From Paenibacillus sp. FSL H8-0048 (GTDB lineage: Bacteria > Bacillota > Bacilli > Paenibacillales > Paenibacillaceae), in NCBI RefSeq assembly GCF_038002825.1, contig NZ_JBBODF010000001.1:124001-188000 (forward strand): a DNA stretch of 64,000 nt, written 5' to 3'. The notes below the pieces were generated by a model. That model saw only the letters and a program-made list of their open reading frames with translations. It searched no databases and was not told the origin of the DNA. How positions within the stretch are numbered: position 1 is the first letter of the stretch; each line of letters starts with the position of its first letter. Positions 24,437-33,256 of the stretch are shown piece by piece. Position numbers and translations under genes: made by a program.

Positions 24437-24735
24437 GTGAGTCTGAACAGAAGGTTCCTCAGAATCTCAAGAAGGCAGTGGCGCTCAAATATATTCCGGG
24501 CCAGAGCGAAGCGCCGGTGGTTGTTGCTAAGGGGCAAGGCTCGGTTGCGGACATCATCCTGCAAAAGGCAAAGGAAAACGGAGTAGCGGTCCAGGAGGAT
24601 GCTGCGCTGGTAGAGGTGCTGTCGAAGCTCGATCTCGACCAGCAGATTCCGCCTCAGCTCTACCAACTGGTGGCTGAGATTCTCAGCTATGTATACCAGA
24701 GTGACCGGACAGCCGGGGAACGGAGACAGAAGTGA
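24433..24735 (+). CDS. ylqH: Stand-alone FlhB C-terminal-domain-like protein (YlqH/FhlB)
   Basis: 100 residues aligning with the part of FlhB that lies after its NPTH cleavage site: KKAVALKYIPG here against HFAVALKYDG in the FlhB of this window, and QLVAEILSYVY against QAVAEVLAYVY. It lacks membrane helices and the NPTH motif itself. B. subtilis YlqH (FlhX) is reported to stand in for the FlhB C-domain. It is translationally coupled to the FliK-like gene upstream and overlaps yraN by 4 bases. Confidence 0.9.
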   Translation: MSESEQKVPQNLKKAVALKYIPGQSEAPVVVAKGQGSVADIILQKAKENGVAVQEDAALVEVLSKLDLDQQIPPQLYQLVAEILSYVYQSDRTAGERRQK

Positions 24736-25118
24736 GCCTTAACGGGGACGGCAGAACCTACACCCGCCAGGAAAAAGGCGCTGCTGCCGAGCAGGCGGCC
24801 CGAATGTATCTGACTTCACGGGGCTACCACATCCGGGAGTATAACTGGCGCTGCCGGAGCGGAGAACTGGATATTGTCGCGGAGTATGAAGGCGCTCTGG
24901 TCTTCATTGAGGTGCGCAGCCGGAGCGGATCAACTGTACAAGGCACTGCGGAGGAGTCGGTCGATGCGCGCAAAATCCGTCAGGTGAGAGAGACGGCCCT
25001 GGTGTACCTGCACATGCAGGGACTCCAGCCGGCTGCAATTGCATTCGATGTGATTGCTGTACAGCTTCAGCCGGATTTAAGCATCGCCTCTCTGCGGCAT
25101 CTCCGGGAAGCCTTTTAG
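24732..25118 (+). CDS. yraN: YraN family protein (UPF0102), nuclease-like
   Basis: 128 residues with the endonuclease-like core: GAAAEQAARMYLTSRGY, RCRSGELDIVAEYEGALVFIEVRSR (Asp, Glu-x-Arg of a PD-(D/E)XK fold) and FDVIAV. Start is GTG 24732, overlapping the ylqH stop. The family is almost universal, but its substrate is not firmly known. Confidence 0.93.
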   Translation: MSLNGDGRTYTRQEKGAAAEQAARMYLTSRGYHIREYNWRCRSGELDIVAEYEGALVFIEVRSRSGSTVQGTAEESVDARKIRQVRETALVYLHMQGLQPAAIAFDVIAVQLQPDLSIASLRHLREAF

Positions 25119-25254
25119 TGGTTTCTGTTTTGCGAAAAACGGGTAGAATTTAACAATTATCCTTGACAGATGCCGGACTTCATGGGTCATTTCTCAAAAG
25201 AAGTGGGTAAACATTAGTGTAACTTTTAATGCCACCATGAGGAGGGCTGCCGGA

Positions 25255-25668
25255 ATGAGGAATCAACCAATGAATATACAAGTAAGCTTTACTTGCCAAA
25301 ATTGTGAGCATAATATAGTAGCGGAACTTGGCGCAGAGCCCTTATCCGTTGTATGCTGCAGTAATTGTAATAAGACATTTACCGTTATGCGGCCTGCAAT
25401 AGCGGAAGAGATATTGATTGACTGGGAGAATGAAGCGTTATTCCACAAGATGCGTGCTGAGAAAACCCAAGACAGCAACAGCAGTCTCTTGTCACTGGTC
25501 ATCAATGTGATCGAGCTGTTGACCTGGCGCGACAAGGGCAACGGACAAGTGGAGGCCATTAAGGAAATGCGCAAATGGCTGATCGAGCATGAGGAAGCGC
25601 CGCCGGTGGCGGAATTAATACAAATGGATGTGAACCGGCGAGCAGCCAAGCGGAAGTGGAATGATTAA
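25255..25668 (+). CDS. Small zinc-ribbon protein of unknown function
   Basis: 137 residues; start ATG 25255 lies 8 bases behind GGAGGG. The N-terminal third carries CQNC ... CSNC with 17 residues between pairs, a zinc ribbon near the N-terminus. The rest is helical with a weakly hydrophobic stretch (LLSLVINVIELLTW) and a basic tail (NRRAAKRKW). I do not recognise a family. Confidence 0.75.
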   Translation: MRNQPMNIQVSFTCQNCEHNIVAELGAEPLSVVCCSNCNKTFTVMRPAIAEEILIDWENEALFHKMRAEKTQDSNSSLLSLVINVIELLTWRDKGNGQVEAIKEMRKWLIEHEEAPPVAELIQMDVNRRAAKRKWND

Positions 25669-25702
25669 GGAATAAAGCACTTAGCGAAAGCGGGGAACGG
25701 TC

Positions 25703-26212
25703 TTGTCCAAAGTATTTTTCACCTCAGATCATCATTTTGGCCACAAGCTGATCATTGATTTTGAATCGCGGCCTTTTAGCAGTGCGGAAGAGATGGACAA
25801 GGTGATGATTGCGAACTGGAATGCTGTGGTAGGCAAGGAGGATACGGTTTTTCATCTTGGAGACTTTTCCTTCAGGAATCAAGAGGATACCTTGAGCATT
25901 GTGGCTGCCCTGAACGGGTACAAAATTCTGATACTTGGCAATCATGACCGTGGACGCGGACGGGGCTGGTGGCTGGAAGCCGGGTTTGATGAGGTCAGTG
26001 AGTATCCGCTGATATACAAGGAGTTTTTTCTGCTCTCGCATGAGCCAATGTATATGAACAAGCATATGCCTTACGTGAATGTGCACGGACATATTCATGG
26101 ACAGAAATATGAAGGCAATCATCATTTTAATATTTGTGTGGAGCATTGGAATTACACTCCGTTGTCCTTTGAACAGATCAGGGATTCAGTGGTAGCCAGT
26201 GAAGAAGGCTAA
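25703..26212 (+). CDS. Calcineurin-like metallophosphoesterase
   Basis: 169 residues with metal-binding motifs in order: DHHFGH (Asp/His), HLGDFS (GD), LGNHD (GNHD) and HGHIHG (GHxH). This is the short bacterial YfcE-like or phage-type phosphoesterase form; the natural substrate cannot be told from sequence. Start is TTG 25703, with GGGGAACGG upstream. The gap to the previous gene is 34 bp. Confidence 0.9.
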   Translation: MSKVFFTSDHHFGHKLIIDFESRPFSSAEEMDKVMIANWNAVVGKEDTVFHLGDFSFRNQEDTLSIVAALNGYKILILGNHDRGRGRGWWLEAGFDEVSEYPLIYKEFFLLSHEPMYMNKHMPYVNVHGHIHGQKYEGNHHFNICVEHWNYTPLSFEQIRDSVVASEEG

Positions 26213-26295
26213 AAAATGATTCTTTGGTCATGGTTGCATGATTATGCAAGATGATTGAATTCTGAATTTTGTGCAGCATTTTATGCGCAATAACC

Positions 26296-26325
26296 TTGCA
26301 TGTTGTGTAGGGTTGTGGGTATACT
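26296..26325 (+). promoter_or_regulatory. Promoter of the comM-like gene
   Basis: TTGCAT (26296-26301), 18-bp spacer, TATACT (26320-26325). Transcription would start near 26332, leaving a leader of about 90 nt that contains the hairpin at 26355-26416. Confidence 0.65.
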
Positions 26326-26354
26326 GAGTGTAATTGAGCTTACGGAAAAAGAGG

Positions 26355-26416
26355 AAGCACCTTTTTTCCTGGAAATGAACACCCGCTGCGGGTGTATTTC
26401 TGGAGAAGAGGTGCTT
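26355..26416 (+). promoter_or_regulatory. Large leader hairpin masking the comM ribosome site
   Basis: AAGCACCTTTTTTCC (26355-26369) pairs with GGAGAAGAGGTGCTT (26402-26416) over 15 bp (two GU), and an inner ACACCCG/CGGGTGT stem caps it. The likely ribosome site AGAGGTG lies inside the 3' arm, 5-8 bases before the GTG start, so folding should lower translation. Confidence 0.6.
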
Positions 26417-26420
26417 ATTT

Positions 26421-28118
26421 GTGTATGGAAAAATGCATAGCGCATGCCTGTATGGCATTGAAGGTGTAATGATTGGAGTGGAGGTGGATCTGGCTAACGG
26501 CTTGCCGCAGACCCATATTATCGGTCTGCCGGATTCGGCAGTCAGGGAAGCGGTAGAACGGGTACGGGCCGCCGTTAAAAATTGCGGGTACAGCTATCCC
26601 CAGCAGCGGGTGACGATTAATCTGGCCCCGGCCGATCTGCGCAAGGAGGGCTCTGCGTTTGATCTGGCAATTGCCCTCGGGATACTGACGACAAGCGGCC
26701 AACTTGTCATGCCGGAAGCCGGACAGATGCTGCTGATTGGTGAGCTTGCGCTCGACGGAAGTCTACGGCCGGTAAATGGGGTATTATCCATGGCCCAGGC
26801 TGCGCGGCAGGCCGGAATTCATGCTGTTCTGGTGCCGCCCGGCAATGCGGCTGAAGCTGCCTTAATCGCGGGAATGAAGGTATACACTGCCGGACATTTG
26901 CGGGAGCTGCCTCAGCCGGGGCAGCTTCCTCCGCCGACTCCGGTTGAATGGTCTGAAGCAGCCGGATCAGACTCGCCCTTGCCGCAGGCTGATTTGCCGT
27001 TTCCGGTATCTGTATCTGTGAGTACTGAAGCATCTTCCAGGAAGCGTCCGCCTGTTCTGGCGTTGTCCCTGGATCATTTGAGATATCATACTGAGCCAGT
27101 GGAGAATATTCCCTCCCCGCTCGGGGGGGAGCAGTTCTTCAACGAAGATTACAGCGATGTTATCGGGCAAAATCATGTGAAGCGGGCGCTTACGATTGCG
27201 GCTGCGGGGATGCACAATATTATTCTGATCGGCCCTCCAGGCACCGGGAAGAGCATGCTGATTAAGCGGTTACCCGGAATTCTTCCCGAGCTTAATGATC
27301 AAGAATCACTTGAGGTGATGAAGATATTCAGTGCTGCCGGGAAGCTTAGAGACGGCGGAGGCGGCTTGCTGCGCGAGCGCCCGTTTCGTTCCCCGCATCA
27401 TACGATCTCGGCGGCCGGATTGATCGGCGGGGGCGGAATTCCGAAGCCTGGGGAAGTTAGCCTTGCTCACCGCGGCATTCTCTTCCTGGACGAGCTGCCC
27501 GAGTTCTCCCGGACTGTGCTTGAAGTGCTCCGCCAGCCGCTGGAGGACGGGATTGTCACCATCAGCCGGGCGAGGGCATCCTTCACCTTCCCTGCCCAGT
27601 TCCTGCTTGCCTGCTCCATGAATCCGTGCATGTGCGGATTTCTTGGCAGCGGCAGTGCAGAGCAGCGGTGCAGCTGCAGTCCGGCCAAAATCGCCCAGTA
27701 CCGGGGCAAAATCTCGGGCCCGCTGCTGGACCGGATGGATATGCAGGTCGATGTGCCGCGCCCAAGGGAAGGAGACAGGAATGTGCCTCCGGTCACGACG
27801 GCACAGATGCGTTCTGAGGTACTGCGGGCTCAGACCATTCAGTCGGAGCGATATAAGACTCTGCCGATTTCCTGGAACAGCGAGCTGTCCGGGGCGGCGC
27901 TTCGCCGTTATGCTGTGCTGCGGCCGGAAGAGGAGCTGCTGCTCAGCAGTATTCTGGAGAGTCTTGGACTCAGTATGCGGGCGCATGACCGGATTATTAA
28001 GCTGGCCCGCACGATTGCCGATCTGGAAGGAACGGAGGAGATTGGCGCTGCCCATCTGGCCGAAGCAGTACAATACCGCAATCTGGACAGGCAGGTCATG
28101 GTGGAGGAGGAAGCCTGA
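26421..28118 (+). CDS. YifB/ComM family Mg-chelatase-like AAA+ ATPase
   Basis: 565 residues: N-terminal ComM domain (VDLANGLPQTHIIGLPDSAVREAVERV), Walker A GPPGTGKSM (about 275), Walker B-like GILFLDELPEF, a Cys-rich loop (ACSMNPCMCGF...RCSCSP) and a C-terminal Mg_chelatase_C domain. ComM proteins promote branch migration during natural transformation. A run of about 60 residues with Pro/Ser (about 170-225) links the first two domains. Start GTG 26421. dprA, another transformation gene, lies 4 kb downstream. Confidence 0.95.
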   Translation: MYGKMHSACLYGIEGVMIGVEVDLANGLPQTHIIGLPDSAVREAVERVRAAVKNCGYSYPQQRVTINLAPADLRKEGSAFDLAIALGILTTSGQLVMPEAGQMLLIGELALDGSLRPVNGVLSMAQAARQAGIHAVLVPPGNAAEAALIAGMKVYTAGHLRELPQPGQLPPPTPVEWSEAAGSDSPLPQADLPFPVSVSVSTEASSRKRPPVLALSLDHLRYHTEPVENIPSPLGGEQFFNEDYSDVIGQNHVKRALTIAAAGMHNIILIGPPGTGKSMLIKRLPGILPELNDQESLEVMKIFSAAGKLRDGGGGLLRERPFRSPHHTISAAGLIGGGGIPKPGEVSLAHRGILFLDELPEFSRTVLEVLRQPLEDGIVTISRARASFTFPAQFLLACSMNPCMCGFLGSGSAEQRCSCSPAKIAQYRGKISGPLLDRMDMQVDVPRPREGDRNVPPVTTAQMRSEVLRAQTIQSERYKTLPISWNSELSGAALRRYAVLRPEEELLLSSILESLGLSMRAHDRIIKLARTIADLEGTEEIGAAHLAEAVQYRNLDRQVMVEEEA

Positions 28119-28128
28119 AACACCAAAA

Positions 28129-28156
28129 CCCCCGTCCGGGGCCGCCGGACAGGGGG
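28129..28156. terminator. Bidirectional terminator between comM and ohrA
   Basis: CCCCCGTCCGG pairs with CCGGACAGGGGG (one mismatch). On the minus strand TTTTGG follows, serving ohrA; on the plus strand it follows the comM-like stop. Confidence 0.8.
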
Positions 28157-28220
28157 ATGCTGAAACGGTATCGGCATGTGTTAGGGGTGATAGAACCGTT
28201 TTAACATATTGAAGTTATTC

Positions 28221-28649
28221 TTACAGCACGTTCAGTTCAACTTCGATATTGCCGCGCGTCGCGCGGGAGTAAGGACATGCGCCATGAGCCGCTTCTACCA
28301 GCTGTTTGGCGGTCTCACGGTCAACACCCTTGACCAGAACATCCATCTTCACAGCAATGCCGAACCCGCCGTCTTCCACTTTACCGAAGCTGACAGTAGC
28401 GGTTACTTCAGAGCCTTCGATCTTCACCTTGCCCATACGTGCCACCATGTTCAGCGCGCTGTCGAAGCAAGCGGAATATCCGGCTGCGAACAGCTGCTCA
28501 GGATTCGTGCCTTCACCGCCGGCGCCGCCCATTTCTCGTGGTGTGCTGATCGCAAGGTTCAGCTTAGGGCTGTCGGATTCGATAGAACCCTGTCTGCCGC
28601 CTACGGCTTTTACTGTTGTTTCGTACATTTTCTGTTGGATGGTCATCAT
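28221..28649 (-). CDS. ohrA: Organic hydroperoxide resistance protein Ohr
   Basis: Thiol peroxidase that detoxifies organic hydroperoxides. 142 residues with the two catalytic cysteines of the Ohr/OsmC family: Cys61 (YSACFDSAL) and Cys125 (HGACPYSR). Divergent from its regulator ohrR with a 147-bp control region. RBS GGGAGCG lies before ATG 28649. Confidence 0.96.
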   Translation of the reverse strand: MMTIQQKMYETTVKAVGGRQGSIESDSPKLNLAISTPREMGGAGGEGTNPEQLFAAGYSACFDSALNMVARMGKVKIEGSEVTATVSFGKVEDGGFGIAVKMDVLVKGVDRETAKQLVEAAHGACPYSRATRGNIEVELNVL

Positions 28650-28691
28650 ATAAATCGCTCCCGTTCGTTTTCATAATGTATTGTACACAAC

Positions 28692-28709
28692 TTAATTTAA
28701 CACAATTAA
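28692..28709. promoter_or_regulatory. Candidate OhrR operator at the ohrA promoter
   Basis: TTAATT-N6-AATTAA is a perfect inverted repeat just upstream of a minus-strand TACAAT (-10 of ohrA). Known OhrR boxes are AT-rich palindromes containing AATT, so this placement fits repression. Confidence 0.5.
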
Positions 28710-28757
28710 AATAAAAGTCAATCTATTTTCCGCTATTAACATGATATTATGTATGAA

Positions 28758-28779
28758 TTGTGATAAACTAATGTCACAA
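28758..28779. promoter_or_regulatory. Second inverted repeat, upstream of ohrR
   Basis: TTGTGA-N10-TCACAA is a perfect 6-bp inverted repeat ending 17 bp before the ohrR start. It could be an autoregulatory site; it differs from the AATT-type box at 28692. Confidence 0.35.
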
Positions 28780-28796
28780 AGGCAGGTGAAGAAGAA

Positions 28797-29267
28797 ATGC
28801 AAAAAGAACCCACTACAACCCCTGAGCTTATGCTGGAGAACCAGCTCTGCTTTACGATTTATGCCTGTTCGCGTGAATTTACTAAGCTATACCAGCCTCA
28901 TCTGGATAAGATCGGATTAACGTATTCGCAGTATCTGGTTATGCTGGTCCTGTGGGAGAGACAGCAATGTACAGTCAAGGAGCTGGGTGAAGCTCTGTTC
29001 CTCGATTCAGGCACGCTGACTCCGCTGCTCAAGCGTCTGCAGGCTGCAGGACTAATTTTGCGTGAACGTTCTTTGCAGGATGAGCGGAAGGTGCTTATTT
29101 CATTAACGCCCCAAGGCTTGGCGCTGCAGCAGGATGCAATGGGCATTCCCGGCAAAATGGTAGAAGGCACGATGCTCTCCCCGGTAGAGTTCATAGATTT
29201 GCTGGGACAATTCAAAAATCTCCTGAACCGGGTGCATGAAGCAAATATTAGCAATTCGAAATCGTAG
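28797..29267 (+). CDS. ohrR: Peroxide-sensing MarR-family repressor OhrR
   Basis: 156 residues of winged-helix MarR fold. The sensing cysteine, Cys18 (NQLCFTIYACSREF), sits in the same context as B. subtilis Cys15, with the partner Tyr residues further on. Oxidation of this thiol releases DNA and turns on ohrA, encoded divergently. RBS AGGTGAAGAAG precedes ATG 28797. Confidence 0.95.
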   Translation: MQKEPTTTPELMLENQLCFTIYACSREFTKLYQPHLDKIGLTYSQYLVMLVLWERQQCTVKELGEALFLDSGTLTPLLKRLQAAGLILRERSLQDERKVLISLTPQGLALQQDAMGIPGKMVEGTMLSPVEFIDLLGQFKNLLNRVHEANISNSKS

Positions 29268-29408
29268 TCTCGCTCCCATATAAGAATATAGGTTTCGCCG
29301 TCCTGAATAAGGGCGGTTAAGCCGTTTAAGCATGGATGTCAATGCAATCGTTCGCATTCCGGCATGAAACCAAGCGAAAATGTATGTATAAATAGTGAAA
29401 GTTTTTAA
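29268..29408. other. Intergenic region downstream of ohrR
   Basis: No gene seen; GGCGGT- and CGAAA-containing segments do not form a clear terminator. Confidence 0.4.
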
Positions 29409-29436
29409 GGAAAGCGTTTTTAAAACATGTTACAAT
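29409..29436 (+). promoter_or_regulatory. sucC promoter with cre-like element
   Basis: GGAAAGCGTTTTTA (29409-29422) matches the cre consensus at 12 of 14 positions and overlaps the -35 area of an extended -10 (TGT-TACAAT, hexamer 29431-29436). This suggests carbon control of sucCD. Confidence 0.45.
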
Positions 29437-29439
29437 ATT

Positions 29440-29680
29440 CTGGGTTTCACATTCTGGCATATAGGTAATTATAGATATCACCTTGTGATAGGAACTATAT
29501 GCTACTGGCAGAGAACTGTACCTTTTGCAGCATATGCTTCTGGTGCCAGCGCTCTGCTTGTACCGGGATATTGCCGGTTAACAACCGGTCTGGCCCGGCT
29601 TTGGACAATCAAAACGGAATGCGGAATGACCGCAGGCTGCCTGCTACACGGTCACCGCAACACTTTAGGAGGCTTCCGGA
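29440..29680 (+). promoter_or_regulatory. Long sucCD 5' leader
   Basis: About 240 nt without a gene. It contains complementarities (CAGAG with CTCTG, GCCGG.. with CCGGT..) that could form a branched fold. No known riboswitch core was recognised and no terminator stem with T-run is seen. Confidence 0.4.
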
Positions 29681-30838
29681 ATGAATATCCACGAGTATCA
29701 GGGAAAAGAAGTACTTAAGAAGTATGGCGTAGCCGTACCGAACGGAAAAGTTGCTTATACAGTGGACGAAGCAGTGGAAGCTGCCGCAGCGCTGGGTACA
29801 CCTGTGGTTGTAGTCAAAGCGCAGATTCATGCTGGCGGTCGCGGCAAAGCCGGCGGCGTTAAGGTGGCGAAGAACAGTGATGAGGTTCGCGCGTATGCGT
29901 CCGAGATCCTCGGCAAGACACTGGTGACCCATCAGACGGGACCCGAAGGCAAGGTAGTGAAGCGGCTGCTGATTGAAGAGGGCTGTCAGATTGTCAAAGA
30001 ATATTATATCGGTCTGGTTGTGGACCGCGCTTCCGGACGGGTCGTCATGATGGCATCCGAAGAGGGCGGTACGGAGATTGAAGAGGTGGCGGCGACACAT
30101 CCCGAGAAGATTTTCAAGGAAATCGTTGATCCGGCGGTGGGGCTTCAGACCTTCCAGGCGCGTAAGCTGGCTTACAGTATCGCTATTCCTCCCGAATTGG
30201 TGAACAAAGCGGTCAAGTTTATGCAAGCGCTATATCTGGCTTTTGTGGATAAAGATTGCTCGATTGCGGAGATCAACCCGCTGGTCGTTACTGCTGACGG
30301 TAATGTCATGGCGCTTGATGCCAAGCTTAACTTCGATTCCAACAGTCTGTTCCGCCACAAGGATATCCTGGAGCTGCGTGATCTGGACGAAGAGGATGCC
30401 AAAGAAATCGAAGCGTCCAAATTCGACCTCAGCTACATCGCACTGGACGGCAACATCGGCTGTATGGTGAACGGTGCGGGCCTGGCGATGGCAACTATGG
30501 ATATCATTAAATATTATGGCGGCGAACCGGCCAACTTCCTCGATGTAGGGGGCGGTGCGACGACTGAGAAGGTAACAGAAGCCTTCAAAATCATCCTGTC
30601 CGATGACAAGGTGAACGGTATCTTTGTTAATATTTTTGGCGGCATTATGCGTTGTGATGTCATCGCCACCGGTGTAGTCGAAGCGGCAAGACAGCTTGGC
30701 TTAACCAAGCCGCTGGTCGTACGTCTTGAGGGCACGAATGTGGCACTGGGTAAGGAGATTCTCGCCGGCTCCGGACTGAATATCGTCGCTGCAGATTCCA
30801 TGGCGGACGGTGCCCGCAAAATCGTTGCTCTTGTGTAA
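29681..30838 (+). CDS. sucC: Succinate-CoA ligase (ADP-forming) subunit beta
   Basis: 385 residues starting [20 protein letters not shown], with the ATP-grasp fold, the [16 protein letters not shown] loop and the phosphate/nucleotide motif [13 protein letters not shown]. It catalyses the substrate-level phosphorylation step of the TCA cycle together with SucD. AGGAGG lies 8 bases before the ATG. 66 bp separate it from sucD. Confidence 0.97.
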   Translation: MNIHEYQGKEVLKKYGVAVPNGKVAYTVDEAVEAAAALGTPVVVVKAQIHAGGRGKAGGVKVAKNSDEVRAYASEILGKTLVTHQTGPEGKVVKRLLIEEGCQIVKEYYIGLVVDRASGRVVMMASEEGGTEIEEVAATHPEKIFKEIVDPAVGLQTFQARKLAYSIAIPPELVNKAVKFMQALYLAFVDKDCSIAEINPLVVTADGNVMALDAKLNFDSNSLFRHKDILELRDLDEEDAKEIEASKFDLSYIALDGNIGCMVNGAGLAMATMDIIKYYGGEPANFLDVGGGATTEKVTEAFKIILSDDKVNGIFVNIFGGIMRCDVIATGVVEAARQLGLTKPLVVRLEGTNVALGKEILAGSGLNIVAADSMADGARKIVALV

Positions 30839-30904
30839 TCATAGCTGCCTTTGTGGGGAGCCAGTCTCGTATTCGACAATATAAGTGAGGATGTGACCTA
30901 TCGC

Positions 30905-31834
30905 ATGAGCATTCTTGTAGATAAAAATACGAAAGTCATCACCCAGGGAATTACCGGCGCTACAGGTTTATTTCATACAAAAGGCGCGCTGGACTACGGT
31001 ACTCAGATGGTTGGGGGTGTAACGCCGGGCAAGGGGGGCACTACGGTTCAGATTACCCTGGAGAACGGCACGGAAAAGAGTCTGCCTGTCTTTGATACGG
31101 TTGTTGCCGCCAAAGCAGCCACTGGTGCAACTGCAAGTGTCATTTACGTACCGCCAGCTTTTGCCGCAGATTCGATTATGGAAGCGGTGGACGCGGAGAT
31201 GGACCTGGTCATTTGTATCACAGAAGGCATTCCGGTGCTTGATATGGTCAAAGTGTCCAGATACATGGAGGGCCGCTCCACGGTGCTGATCGGTCCCAAC
31301 TGTCCGGGTGTCATCACGCCTGGAGAATGCAAAATCGGCATTATGCCGGGTTATATTCATAAGCCGGGGTATGTCGGTGTAGTCTCCCGAAGCGGAACCT
31401 TGACCTATGAGGCTGTACATCAGCTGACGGAGCGCGGAATCGGCCAATCCTCAGCGGTGGGCATCGGAGGCGACCCGGTGAAGGGCTCGGAGTTCATCGA
31501 CATCCTGAAGCTGTTCAATGAAGATCCGGGCACCAAGGCTGTCATTATGATCGGTGAGATCGGCGGGACGGCAGAGGAAGAAGCTGCGCTGTGGATCAAA
31601 GAGAACATGACCAAGCCTGTGGTGGGCTTCATCGGCGGGGTTACGGCACCTCCGGGCAAACGGATGGGCCATGCCGGGGCAATCATTTCAGGCGGTAAAG
31701 GGACGGCGAGCGAGAAGATCGCTGTGCTGGAGTCCTGCGGGATTAAGGTAGCCCCAACGCCTGCTGAAATGGGCTCTACCCTTGTCAGTGTGCTTGAGGA
31801 ACGCGGCATCCTGAATGCCTTCACCACACACTAG
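30905..31834 (+). CDS. sucD: Succinate-CoA ligase (ADP-forming) subunit alpha
   Basis: 309 residues. Start ATG 30905 ([18 protein letters not shown]) matches the family N-terminus; the in-frame start at 30851 would add 18 unrelated residues. CoA-binding [10 protein letters not shown] and the phosphohistidine loop GHAGAII are present. The ribosome site is not strong (GTGAGG, 14 bases upstream), unlike that of sucC. Confidence 0.96.
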   Translation: MSILVDKNTKVITQGITGATGLFHTKGALDYGTQMVGGVTPGKGGTTVQITLENGTEKSLPVFDTVVAAKAATGATASVIYVPPAFAADSIMEAVDAEMDLVICITEGIPVLDMVKVSRYMEGRSTVLIGPNCPGVITPGECKIGIMPGYIHKPGYVGVVSRSGTLTYEAVHQLTERGIGQSSAVGIGGDPVKGSEFIDILKLFNEDPGTKAVIMIGEIGGTAEEEAALWIKENMTKPVVGFIGGVTAPPGKRMGHAGAIISGGKGTASEKIAVLESCGIKVAPTPAEMGSTLVSVLEERGILNAFTTH

Positions 31835-31925
31835 AGCGTTTCTGCGCTAGTTGTAATTCGAAATGTTGTGGGGTTATTTTGTCACAGCTTTTCCTGCTGA
31901 AGCAGGTATAATAAATATTGAAGGT

Positions 31926-31972
31926 AAGCAACCTTTTGTCCCGGATGACGCGGATGAAAGGTTGCTTTTTTT
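31926..31972 (+). terminator. Intrinsic terminator of sucCD
   Basis: AGCAACCTTT pairs with AAAGGTTGCT around a 24-nt loop, followed by seven T. Confidence 0.88.
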
Positions 31973-32039
31973 GGTTTAAGCCAGGTTTGGTTTAAGACAA
32001 TAAGGAAGGCTGGCCCTTCCGCACGGGGAGAGAATACAT

Positions 32040-33158
32040 ATGGAAATTCGCGAGCTGTTGTTCGGTCTGCATGAGATGGAGGGGATTGGATGGAAAAGTA
32101 TCGACAAGATCCGCCGGGCGGGTCTTTTGACGAATGCTGTCTTCTCCTGTTCTGCTGAGGAATGGGAGCGGGCTGGAATCAGCAGTGTGATAGCCGCCCG
32201 GCTGGCAGCAGACTTTAATGAAGCATGGGTGCTGAAGCGCTGCTCTTTAATGAAAGAAAGCGGTGTAGCGATGGTCACCTTGCTGGACGAACACTATCCT
32301 GCACAGCTGCGGGAGACCCCTCAGCCGCCCTGGGTATTGTACTATCGTGGCCGTCTGGAGCTTGCTTCCCGTCCCTCTGTTGCTATGGTTGGGACACGGG
32401 TGCCTACCGCTTATGGGCGCAAGGTGGGGGAGATGCTGGCGGGACAGCTAAGTGCAGCCGGTCTTACGGTAGTAAGCGGCTTGGCGAGGGGGATAGACAG
32501 TGTCTGTCATGAAGCAGCGCTAGGCGGAGCAGGAGGGACCATCGCTGTGGTGGCAACCGGCCTAAATAAGGTCTATCCTCCAGAGAACCGTGAGCTGGAG
32601 CGGCAGATTTCGCGCGAAGGACTGGTTCTTAGCGAATATCCTATCGGAACTCCGAGCCATCCCGGATTATTCCCGCAGCGCAACCGGATTATTGCCGGCC
32701 TGTCACTGGGAACACTGGTGGTAGAAGCAGACAGCCGCAGCGGGTCCCTGATCACCGCCGATGCTGCACTTGAAGCAAGCCGGGATGTGTTTGCCGTGCC
32801 AGGGCCGCTGACCTCTCCCAAGAGCAGAGGGGCACTCGAGCTGATTAAGCAAGGTGCGAAGCTGGTAACCTGCGCCTCAGATATTGTGGAAGAATACGTA
32901 TCCTACCTGCCTTCTAAGGGGACTGGAATAGCCTCAGCAGGAGCATTAGAGCAGGAGAGTCCGGCCGATCTGATGGAAAAGAAATTGACAAGTGAGGAGC
33001 TGCACCTTTACCATATACTGCATCAAGGGCCGTTTACACTCGATGAGCTGCTGGCGTCAACGAGGTGGGATTTTGGACATTTGCATTCAGTTCTGTTATC
33101 TTTAATCATAAAAAAAGCGGTAACACAATTACCGGGTGCAATTTATAAGGTAATTTAA
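32040..33158 (+). CDS. dprA: DNA processing protein DprA (Smf)
   Basis: Loads RecA onto incoming single-stranded DNA in transformation. 372 residues: an N-terminal SAM-like segment, the Rossmann core with GTRVPTAYG, SGLARGIDSVCHEAAL and FPQRNRIIAGLS, and a C-terminal winged-helix (about 310-372, LTSEELHLYHILHQGPFTLDELL). Position before topA matches B. subtilis. Confidence 0.96.
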   Translation: MEIRELLFGLHEMEGIGWKSIDKIRRAGLLTNAVFSCSAEEWERAGISSVIAARLAADFNEAWVLKRCSLMKESGVAMVTLLDEHYPAQLRETPQPPWVLYYRGRLELASRPSVAMVGTRVPTAYGRKVGEMLAGQLSAAGLTVVSGLARGIDSVCHEAALGGAGGTIAVVATGLNKVYPPENRELERQISREGLVLSEYPIGTPSHPGLFPQRNRIIAGLSLGTLVVEADSRSGSLITADAALEASRDVFAVPGPLTSPKSRGALELIKQGAKLVTCASDIVEEYVSYLPSKGTGIASAGALEQESPADLMEKKLTSEELHLYHILHQGPFTLDELLASTRWDFGHLHSVLLSLIIKKAVTQLPGAIYKVI

Positions 33159-33174
33159 TATAGAAGTAACTGTG

Positions 33175-33236
33175 GTAAGCATGCACTTCCTGGTCGGGCC
33201 GGTCCGAGGACGGGTTCAGGAGGTAGCCTGCTTACG
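33175..33236 (+). promoter_or_regulatory. Structured leader of topA
   Basis: GTAAGCA (from 33175) pairs with TGCTTAC across about 50 nt and encloses CCTG/CAGG and GTCC/GGAC helices, forming a compact GC-rich fold just before the topA ribosome site. No T-run follows, so it is not a terminator. Confidence 0.45.
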
Positions 33237-33256
33237 AACTTTTGGGAGGAAAACCT

